Assembly (NCBI GenBank): GCA_020850915.1 | Contig: JADZDV010000238.1 | Coordinates: forward strand, 1 to 6,115 | Source of the DNA: Chloroflexota bacterium | Lineage (GTDB): Bacteria > Chloroflexota > UBA6077 > JADZDV01 | Length of the DNA: 6,115 bases | Direction: 5' to 3' | Shown here: piece after piece, positions 1 to 5,230 of the stretch | How positions within the stretch are numbered: position 1 is the stretch's first letter | How the letters are laid out: each line of letters starts with the position of its first letter | Notes under the pieces: generated by a model | Database searches by the model: none | Told to the model about the DNA's origin: nothing | The model's input: the letters and a program-made list of their open reading frames with translations, nothing else | Program-made: the position numbers and the translations under genes

Positions 1-380
1 CGGGCGCGGAAGTAACGCTCCTGGTCGGCGCGGCGACGACTACCCACGTCTTTCCTGCTGTCCACCTGCCGCCGGCCATCGAGTACCACACATCAACGGA
101 CGATGGGACGCAGGGTCATCACGGGCTGGTCACCGAGCTGCTCCCCCGCTTCCTCCAGTGGGCAGATGCCGTGTACGCCTGCGGCCCGACCGCCATGCTG
201 GAGGCCGTCGCCGCGGCATGCGCCTCCCGTCCCAGGCTGCCGGTGGCGGTGGCCATGGAGCAGCAGATGGGGTGCGCCATGGGTGTCTGCCTGGCCTGCG
301 TCATCCCGACGAAGCATGGCAACCGCCGGATCTGCCGCGACGGTCCCGTGTTCCCCGCGTCCGAGGTTGTCTGGAAGTGA
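1..380 (+). CDS. pyrK: Dihydroorotate dehydrogenase B, electron transfer subunit (3' part only)
   Basis: This is the C-terminal part (125 residues, first full codon at base 3) of PyrK, the iron-sulfur flavoprotein that passes electrons from the PyrD FMN to NAD+ in the class 1B dihydroorotate dehydrogenase of pyrimidine synthesis. Seen in the sequence: the strand EVTLLVGAATT of the NAD-binding domain, the YACGPTAML motif (Cys at fragment residue 60) typical of ferredoxin-reductase-like folds, and a terminal 2Fe-2S site with cysteines at fragment residues 91, 96, 99 and 111 (C-x4-C-x2-C-x11-C) followed by RDGPVF, the usual PyrK ending. The N-terminal FAD domain and start codon lie upstream of the window, probably about half the protein. 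The stop codon lies six bases before pyrD, which is the normal partner gene, and the pyrD ribosome binding site falls inside the last codons. Assignment is firm. Confidence 0.94.
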   Translation, partial: GAEVTLLVGAATTTHVFPAVHLPPAIEYHTSTDDGTQGHHGLVTELLPRFLQWADAVYACGPTAMLEAVAAACASRPRLPVAVAMEQQMGCAMGVCLACVIPTKHGNRRICRDGPVFPASEVVWK

Positions 381-386
381 TCTCAC

Positions 387-1358
387 ATGCCTGACCTCTC
401 CGTAGACCTGGCACCCGGCAACAAGCTCGGGCTCCGCCTCCGAAATCCCGTCCTCACGGCTTCCGGCACGTTCGGCTACGGCGTTGAGTACCAGAAGCTG
501 ATCGACATCCAGCGGCTGGGGGCCATCTGCTCGAAAGGCACCACGCCCCGACCACGCCGCGGGAACGACACGCCGCGCATCGTCGAGACGCCAGCGGGCA
601 TGCTGAACGCCATCGGTCTGCAGAACATCGGCGTGGACCGCGTCATTCGCGAGATGGCGCCCATCTGGGCTCGCTGGCAGGTCCCAGTGATCGTGAACGT
701 CGCTGGCGAGACGGTCGAGGACTACGGCCGGCTGGCGGGCAAGCTCGATCGGGTGCCCGGCGTGGCCGGCCTCGAGCTGAACATCTCATGCCCGAACGTC
801 ACGGAGAACGGACGGGTCTTCGCGGACGATCCGGAGCTGGCGGCGGCGGCGACCGCGGCGGCTCGCGCCGCGACGCAACTGCCGCTCATGGTGAAGCTCT
901 CGCCGAACGTCACGGACATCACACTCGTGGCGCGAGCCGTTGAGGCGGCCGGCGCGGACGCGATCTCGATGATCAATACGTTGGTCGGAATGACGATCGA
1001 CCCGCGCCACGGGCGCCCCGTGCTGGCGAACGTGACCGGCGGATTGAGCGGTCCCGCCATCCGCCCCATCGCGCTGCGGATGGTCTGGCAAGCGGCCCGC
1101 GTGGTTCGGGTCCCGATCGTCGGCATCGGCGGGATCGCCACGCTCGAGGACGCGCTGCAGTTCTTTCTGGCTGGAGCGCGCGCCATTCAGGTCGGGACGG
1201 CGACGTTCGTCAACCCCCGCGCGGCGCTCGACATCGTCGATGGACTCGAGCGCTACCTGGCCGAGCAGGGTCTCGAAGACATCACAGGACTCGTCGGCGC
1301 GGCGAACCCGGGCGCTCTCTGTCGCGTCGAGGCAACGGTGGGAGCCTCGGCAGGCTAG
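387..1358 (+). CDS. pyrD: Dihydroorotate dehydrogenase, class 1B catalytic subunit
   Basis: A complete 323-residue PyrDB, the FMN enzyme that oxidises dihydroorotate to orotate in the cytoplasm, with PyrK as electron acceptor to NAD+. Visible landmarks: the N-terminal FMN loop ASGTFGYG (25-32), Lys50 in SKGTT, NAIGLQN (74-80), NISCPN (132-137) with Cys135, the catalytic base that marks class 1 enzymes, Lys170 in VKLSPN, Asn197-Thr198, GGLSGP (218-223), and the phosphate-binding GIGGI (246-250) and VGTA (269-272). The length is slightly above the usual 300-310, the excess being a short Ala/Gly-rich tail. The ATG is preceded by GGAAG at 373-377 with 9-base spacing, inside pyrK, so the two are co-transcribed and probably translationally coupled. 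Class 1B rather than 1A or 2 follows from the adjacent pyrK and the Cys base. Confidence 0.98.
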   Translation: MPDLSVDLAPGNKLGLRLRNPVLTASGTFGYGVEYQKLIDIQRLGAICSKGTTPRPRRGNDTPRIVETPAGMLNAIGLQNIGVDRVIREMAPIWARWQVPVIVNVAGETVEDYGRLAGKLDRVPGVAGLELNISCPNVTENGRVFADDPELAAAATAAARAATQLPLMVKLSPNVTDITLVARAVEAAGADAISMINTLVGMTIDPRHGRPVLANVTGGLSGPAIRPIALRMVWQAARVVRVPIVGIGGIATLEDALQFFLAGARAIQVGTATFVNPRAALDIVDGLERYLAEQGLEDITGLVGAANPGALCRVEATVGASAG

Positions 1359-1365
1359 CCTCACC
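1337..1365 (+). other. Bulged hairpin across the pyrD stop codon; possible weak terminator or 3' end structure
   Basis: Seen by eye: GGTG (1337-1340) can pair with CACC (1362-1365), GG (1341-1342) with CC (1359-1360), and AGCCT (1343-1347) with AGGCT (1352-1356) around a CGGC loop. That is 11 pairs interrupted by bulges at 1357-1358 and 1361. The right arm also contains the perfect palindrome AGGCTAGCCT (1352-1361), which includes the pyrD TAG. No T-run follows, so it is not a canonical intrinsic terminator. It could protect the pyrK-pyrD mRNA 3' end or help a Rho-dependent stop, or it may be chance in GC-rich DNA. Confidence 0.3.
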
Positions 1366-1449
1366 ACGCGACCAATCGTCGGGCTCGAACGTCCAATTAA
1401 GCGTGCGCAAAACCGTGGTCCACGACCATAGCTCTGCATTTCTGGCCTG

Positions 1450-1458
1450 TGGTATGGT
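1450..1458 (+). promoter_or_regulatory. Extended -10 promoter, likely giving a leaderless mRNA
   Basis: TGGTATGGT matches the extended -10 pattern TGnTAtnnT of the housekeeping sigma factor. No good -35 hexamer is seen 16-18 bases upstream, which extended -10 promoters tolerate. The hexamer ends 7 bases before the ATG at 1466, so transcription would begin at or next to that start codon. No Shine-Dalgarno sequence precedes any of the candidate starts (1403 GTG, 1454 ATG, 1466 ATG), which agrees with leaderless translation. This promoter would drive the four-gene run up to tilS. Confidence 0.5.
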
Positions 1459-1465
1459 CCCGACG

Positions 1466-2419
1466 ATGCGCATCCCCGGTCGTCTCCTGGTCGCTGCCGC
1501 TTTCCTCCTCAGTGTGGCATGCAGCGCTCCCAGCGCCGCCTTCTCCTCCGTCCAGATCTTCCCCTTTGGCCAGAACCCGCCCGGCAAGCTGCTGTTCGTC
1601 AAGGACGGCAACATCTGGCTGTGGAAGGATGGCCAGTCGCGTCAGCTCACCAGTGGGAGCACCTGGCAGCAGCCGGCCTGGTCTCCGGACGGCGCTGAGA
1701 TCGCCTACGTCTACCGCAGTACGAACTGGTCGGACATCTTCGTCATGAGTGCCGACGGTGCCAGCACGCGCCGCCTGACGAACAGTCAGTCCGCGCGGCT
1801 GGAGAGAAATGACTGGAACTTCCGTCCCACCTGGTCGCCTGACGGCTCGCGGATCGCCTTCATCTCGGACGCCCGTACCGCCACGTTCTCGGTGTCCACG
1901 ATGGACCCGGAGGGGAAGGGGCTGGCCCCGCTCCGGGCCGCGGCCCTGTCCGCCGAGGGCGCCGACGCCATCTCCTGGTCCCAGGACGGCAAGAGCCTCG
2001 CCGTGGCCGCGTTCACCAACGGCTTCGACCTCGACGCGACGCCCAGCCACATCGTGCTGGTGGACCTCGCAAAGGGCACCAGCACCGTGGCGGTGGAGGC
2101 GCCTCGGGGCGTGTTCGATCCCGCCCTCTCACCTGACGGCACCGCCATCGCCTATGCCCAGCGCGAAGCGGGACGCACCGAGATCCACATCCGGCAGTGG
2201 TCGCGGGAGAGCGACATCCAGGTGACGAAGACGGCGCTTGCCCGGGCGCCCGCCTGGTCGCCTGACGGGAAGTGGCTTGCATTCCTTTCCAACCAGAACG
2301 GCGGCTTCGAAATGTACGTCGTCGAGGTGGACCTGAATCGGCGCTCGGTCAGCGGTGAGCGTCAGATCACTCGGGATCTCAACCTGGACGGCACGTCCGG
2401 CATCTCGTGGGCGAGATAG
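1466..2419 (+). CDS. TolB-like PD40 beta-propeller, predicted lipoprotein
   Basis: A predicted exported protein of 317 residues. From ATG 1466 it begins with a short basic stretch and hydrophobic core (MRIPGRLLVAAAFLL) ending in SVAC, a fair lipobox with Cys19 as the lipidation site. The body is a beta-propeller of PD40/WD40-like repeats: WSPDG at residues 72, 123 and 264, and the variants WSQDG (171), LSPDG (221) and a terminal SGISWA (Trp315), each about 45-50 residues apart and followed by an IAY/IAF/LAF strand, giving about six blades. Such propellers are seen in TolB and many surface-anchored proteins and usually bind proteins or peptides; no catalytic residues are apparent, so the function is unknown. 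The start at 1466 is preferred over GTG 1403 and ATG 1454 because it places the signal peptide at the N terminus and sits at the predicted transcription start. The gene is followed two bases later by the M48 protease gene, suggesting a shared envelope role. This is not E. coli-type TolB proper, since the N-terminal TolB domain and any tol/pal neighbours are missing. Confidence 0.85.
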   Translation: MRIPGRLLVAAAFLLSVACSAPSAAFSSVQIFPFGQNPPGKLLFVKDGNIWLWKDGQSRQLTSGSTWQQPAWSPDGAEIAYVYRSTNWSDIFVMSADGASTRRLTNSQSARLERNDWNFRPTWSPDGSRIAFISDARTATFSVSTMDPEGKGLAPLRAAALSAEGADAISWSQDGKSLAVAAFTNGFDLDATPSHIVLVDLAKGTSTVAVEAPRGVFDPALSPDGTAIAYAQREAGRTEIHIRQWSRESDIQVTKTALARAPAWSPDGKWLAFLSNQNGGFEMYVVEVDLNRRSVSGERQITRDLNLDGTSGISWAR

Positions 2420-2421
2420 TC

Positions 2422-3597
2422 ATGGGCGCAGTCGAGCCAGCGCTCCTGCCTCCGGCGTCAGCCGACGAGCCTCCCGATTCCCGGCGCCACCGAGACCCCG
2501 CCCGCACCCTGGCGGCCACGCGTCGGCGGCTGCTGCTCGCTTCGCCGGCGGTCTCCTTCGGCACCCTGGTCCTGGTCGCCGGCAGCGGCACTGCAAGCGG
2601 GCTGCTCGATCGGATGCGGGCCGTACTTGGCGCCCAGGCCGGCCTCGCCGCGTACGCTGTAATGCTCCTGCTGCTGCTGACAATCGGGGGGCTTCCGGTC
2701 CAGTGGCTGCGGGGCTACGTCGTCCCCCGGCGGTACGGACTGTCCAGGCAGACGTTCTGGGCGTGGTTGCTCGACTGGTTGAAGGCCGCGTTGGTAGGCC
2801 TTGCGTTCGAGACGATCGCCGTCGTTGGTCTGTACGCCGCCATCGACCATTTCGGCTCCATCTGGTGGCTGCCGTACGGGGAGCTGGCGTGCGCGGTGAT
2901 CATCTTTGTTGGCTTCGTGGCGCCGTATCTGCTGGTGCCGCTGTTCTATCGCATGCAACCTGTCTCCGACCACCAGTTGGCCACGCGCATTCAGGCGCTG
3001 GCCGACCGCGCCGGGACCATGATCCAGGGAGTGGCGGTGCTGGACTTCAGCCGCAAGACCGCTGAGGCGAACGCCGCCGTCATCGGACTCGCTCGCTCCC
3101 GCCGAGTCGTACTCTCGGACACACTGCTCGAGCAGTTTCGTCCGGCCGAGATCGAGGCGGTTGTGGCCCACGAGATCGGGCACCACGTCCACCGGGACGT
3201 GCCGCTTCTCATCGTCCTCCAGTCCGCGATCGTGTTCCTCGGCTGCGCGCTGCTGGCGCAGGCTGGCGGACCGATTCTCGCGACGCTCGGCGTCTCCGGC
3301 GGCGTAGGCAACCCCGCTGGGCTCCCCTGGATCCTGCTGGGCGCTGAGCTGCTCGCCGTGCTGGCCATGCCGGGCACCAACGCACTCTCACGCCTGCTCG
3401 AGTCCCGAGCCGATACCTTTGCGCTCAACCTGATTGACGACCCGCGCGAGCTCGCGAGCGCCCTGCGTCGACTCGCTCGTGTGAATCTGGCGGAGGAGCG
3501 GCCGCCGCGCTGGGCGGAGCTGCTCCTCGCAAGTCATCCAGCCCTCGAGCAGCGCGTGGACCGAGCATGGAGGCGGTGGAATGAGCGCGCCGCCTGA
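2422..3597 (+). CDS. M48 family membrane metalloprotease, Ste24/CAAX prenyl protease-like
   Basis: A 391-residue integral membrane zinc protease. After a Pro/Arg-rich cytoplasmic-like N terminus (1-36) there are about four hydrophobic spans (roughly 37-54, 75-91, 122-140, 155-175), then the catalytic domain with HEIGHH at 250-255 (zinc ligands His250 and His254, catalytic Glu251) and the third ligand Glu327 in ESRAD. Two further spans lie near 261-279 and 298-315. The segment 208-218 (DFSRKTAEANA) leading into SRRVVLSDTLLEQF resembles the Ste24 (M48A) pattern more than HtpX. Bacterial members are taken to cleave or clear membrane proteins; since bacteria lack CAAX prenylation, the substrate is unknown. 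ATG 2422 is chosen over the in-frame GTG 2407, which would overlap the upstream gene; neither has a strong ribosome binding site, so coupling to the lipoprotein gene is likely. Its 3' end overlaps the next gene by 17 bases. Confidence 0.9.
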   Translation: MGAVEPALLPPASADEPPDSRRHRDPARTLAATRRRLLLASPAVSFGTLVLVAGSGTASGLLDRMRAVLGAQAGLAAYAVMLLLLLTIGGLPVQWLRGYVVPRRYGLSRQTFWAWLLDWLKAALVGLAFETIAVVGLYAAIDHFGSIWWLPYGELACAVIIFVGFVAPYLLVPLFYRMQPVSDHQLATRIQALADRAGTMIQGVAVLDFSRKTAEANAAVIGLARSRRVVLSDTLLEQFRPAEIEAVVAHEIGHHVHRDVPLLIVLQSAIVFLGCALLAQAGGPILATLGVSGGVGNPAGLPWILLGAELLAVLAMPGTNALSRLLESRADTFALNLIDDPRELASALRRLARVNLAEERPPRWAELLLASHPALEQRVDRAWRRWNERAA

Positions 3598-4039
3598 GTC
3601 GGGCCAACGCAAGGACCATCGCCGCGAAGGCCAGCAACGCGGCAGGGGCTCGATCCTCCTGCGCCTCTCGGTGGTGCTCGTCCTGCCGCTGGTGGTCTAC
3701 GGCGGCTTGACCGTGTTCGAGCGTTCGATCCAGACCTATCGCCTGGTTCGCCAGGAGGTGCTCGTTCGAGCAGAGATCGACGCGCTCCGCGGGGAGAACC
3801 TGCGGCTCCAGGAGGCGCTCAATCGCGCTAAGACCGATTTCGAGATCGAGCGGACGGCTCGGGAGCAGCTCGGCCTGATCCGCCCTGGAGACCAGCCGAT
3901 CGCGCTGGTCGGCGGCGAAGGCACCCGCCCCTCCCAGGCGGTCCCACCCAGGCCACGGATCGAAGACCCCGTCCCACCACCAACGGATGACGAGACGCCA
4001 CCGTGGGTGCGCTGGCTCCAGCGGCAGTTCGGGATCTGA
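3581..4039 (+). CDS. Septum formation initiator family protein (FtsB/DivIC-like)
   Basis: A 152-residue bitopic membrane protein with the FtsB/DivIC plan: a basic N-terminal cytoplasmic stretch (1-24), one transmembrane helix (about 25-46), then a coiled coil (about 52-92, with heptad-like ALRGENLRLQEALNRAK) and the family's short conserved segment AREQLGLIRPGD (93-104). FtsB and DivIC form a complex with FtsL and FtsQ/DivIB that activates septal wall synthesis outside the membrane. After the core comes an extra Pro-rich linker (about 115-141) and an aromatic, basic end WVRWLQRQF (142-150), not present in the roughly 100-residue E. coli FtsB. The ATG overlaps the protease gene by 17 bases and has a good GGAGG at 3569-3573 with 7-base spacing, which fixes the start. 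The family is clear, but whether it is the FtsB or DivIC orthologue cannot be told from sequence. Confidence 0.87.
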   Translation: MSAPPESGQRKDHRREGQQRGRGSILLRLSVVLVLPLVVYGGLTVFERSIQTYRLVRQEVLVRAEIDALRGENLRLQEALNRAKTDFEIERTAREQLGLIRPGDQPIALVGGEGTRPSQAVPPRPRIEDPVPPPTDDETPPWVRWLQRQFGI

Positions 4040-4040
4040 C

Positions 4041-5090
4041 GTGTCGGAGCGGCTCGCCGAGCGCCTGGAGCGTCGCGTCGCCGCGTTCCTGCTCGACGGC
4101 CCGCCGAGGCTGCGTGGAGCAACGGCCGTCGTGGCGGTGTCTGGCGGCCCGGACTCCGTTTGTCTGCTGGCGGTCGTCTGCGCACTCGCCGCGCGCCTCG
4201 ATCTGAATGTGCACGTCGGCCACGTGCACCACGGCCTACGACCTGCCGCTCAGCAAGACGCGGCTGCCGTCACGCAGCTCGCCGAGCGCCTGGGAGTCCC
4301 CGCTACGGTGCTGCGGGTCGACGCCCGGGCGACGGCTCGGGCGCGGCGATCGGGCGTCGAGGAGGCCGCGCGCACGGCCCGCTACCAGGCGCTGGAATCC
4401 CTGGCCGAGCATGTTGGAGCGGTCGCGGTCCTGACCGGCCACTCCGCTGACGACGTCGCGGAGACGGTCCTGATCCATCTGCTGCGCGGGTCTGGTCCGG
4501 ACGGCCTGGCCGGCATGCCGGCCCGCCGCCCGCTGTCGCGCTCCTCGATGGAGGCCGGTCCAGGGGTGATGCTGCTCCGGCCGCTGGTGTCAACGCGCCG
4601 GGCGGAGACCGTGGCGTACTGCCGGCTCCGGGGCCTGCCCACCGTCGAGGATGAGACAAATCTAGACCCGCGCTTTCTGCGCAACCGCGTCCGGCACCAC
4701 CTCCTGCCGGTCCTGGCGACGTACAACCCGAACGTCGTCGAGGCGCTCAATCGTCTCGCCTTGCTCGCGGCGCAGGATCGCGAGCTGGTGGGAGCCATCG
4801 TTCAGGACGCCTTCGCTCGGGTCGCGAGCGTCGAGGCGTCGAGTGTGCTGTTCGCATGGGAGATCTGGCTGACAACGCCGTCCGCCGTGCGCGGCCGACT
4901 CCTCCGTCGGGCCGTCTCGCACCTTGGCGGCAGCGCTCCGCCACGCGCGGCCGTCGAGGGGGCAGAACGGCTGCTCTCGCAGAGGACGTCGGGTAAACAA
5001 CTGCCCCTCGGCTCCGGCCTTTGGCTCCGAACGCTCCGAACTGGCATCCGGGTCGAGCGAGAAGGCTCACCCGTCCGTCTCACCGACTGA
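4041..5090 (+). CDS. tilS: tRNA(Ile)-lysidine synthetase
   Basis: TilS uses ATP and lysine to convert C34 of the CAU-anticodon tRNA-Ile to lysidine, so that it reads AUA and is charged with isoleucine; it is normally essential. Seen in the 349-residue product: the PP-loop SGGPDS (34-39), HVHHGLRP (61-68), [23 protein letters not shown] (132-142), the [13 protein letters not shown] segment, LLRPLV, and [15 protein letters not shown] (204-218), all in family order. A helical middle domain follows and ends in [11 protein letters not shown]; the protein stops about there, so it lacks the separate C-terminal TilS_C domain of the 432-residue E. coli enzyme and resembles short forms such as the Aquifex one. 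GTG 4041, one base after the upstream stop with a modest GGGA at 4031-4034, is preferred. An in-frame ATG at 3987 would add 18 unlikely residues inside the division gene. Coupled translation with the upstream gene is likely. Confidence 0.95.
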   Translation: MSERLAERLERRVAAFLLDGPPRLRGATAVVAVSGGPDSVCLLAVVCALAARLDLNVHVGHVHHGLRPAAQQDAAAVTQLAERLGVPATVLRVDARATARARRSGVEEAARTARYQALESLAEHVGAVAVLTGHSADDVAETVLIHLLRGSGPDGLAGMPARRPLSRSSMEAGPGVMLLRPLVSTRRAETVAYCRLRGLPTVEDETNLDPRFLRNRVRHHLLPVLATYNPNVVEALNRLALLAAQDRELVGAIVQDAFARVASVEASSVLFAWEIWLTTPSAVRGRLLRRAVSHLGGSAPPRAAVEGAERLLSQRTSGKQLPLGSGLWLRTLRTGIRVEREGSPVRLTD

Positions 5091-5139
5091 CTTCTGGACG
5101 GCCGTTGGACCGGCGCACACGGGATCCAGGTCAGCGCTC

Positions 5140-5148
5140 TGCTATACT
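5140..5148 (+). promoter_or_regulatory. Extended -10 promoter of ftsH
   Basis: TGCTATACT is a near-perfect extended -10 element (TGn plus TATAcT) in the gap between tilS and ftsH. No convincing -35 sits at 16-18 bases; TTGGAC at 5105-5110 is about 32 bases away, too far to serve. Transcription would start near 5155, giving a leader of about 75 bases before the ftsH ATG. The element suggests ftsH has its own transcription in addition to any read-through from tilS, after which I see no intrinsic terminator. Confidence 0.6.
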
Positions 5149-5195
5149 CCCGGAGCAGCCGCCGAAGGTGGATCGGGTGTTCCCGTTCTTCTCAG

Positions 5196-5216
5196 TCCGT
5201 CCGGCGCCGGCTCGGA
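5196..5216 (+). promoter_or_regulatory. Possible hairpin masking the ftsH ribosome binding site
   Basis: TCCG (5196-5199) can pair with CGGA (5213-5216), and CCG (5201-5203) with CGG (5208-5210), across a small internal loop and a GCGC loop. The core is the palindrome CCGGCGCCGG (5201-5210). The right arm takes in the first bases of the GGAGG Shine-Dalgarno sequence (5214-5218) that serves ftsH. Such a fold could lower translation until melted, as in RNA thermometers. An alternative pairing of AGCCG (5157-5161) with CGGCT (5208-5212) could compete. This is an eye-drawn fold in GC-rich DNA and may be chance. Confidence 0.3.
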
Positions 5217-5230
5217 GGAAGTCTAGAGAC

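Noticed and set aside
786..1439. Long open frame on the minus strand opposite pyrD (217 codons)
   Set aside because: It is antisense to a firmly identified gene, its translation is Arg/Gly/Ala-rich and low in recognisable motifs, and such frames arise from G/C-ending codon bias on the other strand.
1403..1465. Longer lipoprotein start at GTG 1403 or ATG 1454
   Set aside because: The 1403 start puts 21 polar residues before the signal peptide and has no ribosome binding site. The 1454 start lies inside the -10 hexamer, so it could not be translated from that promoter.
1397..2050. Long minus-strand frame opposite the propeller lipoprotein
   Set aside because: Same shadow pattern; the + strand frame shows repeated WSPDG motifs and a signal peptide, while this one shows nothing recognisable.
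2355..3065. 236-codon + strand frame overlapping the end of the lipoprotein gene and the first half of the protease gene
   Set aside because: An Arg/Ala/Gly-rich out-of-frame translation with no motif; both overlapping genes are better supported.
2458..3192. 244-codon minus-strand frame opposite the M48 protease
   Set aside because: Antisense shadow, rich in Gln, Arg and Gly with no domain; the + strand has HEIGHH and membrane spans in the right order.
3987..4040. Longer TilS start at ATG 3987
   Set aside because: It would add 18 Ser/Gly/Arg-rich residues lying wholly inside the division gene. GTG 4041, one base after that gene's stop, gives the usual distance to the PP-loop.
5091..5139. 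Possible terminator after tilS (GCCG...CGGC around 5102-5114)
   Set aside because: Only a four-pair stem with no T-run follows; it is too weak to call.
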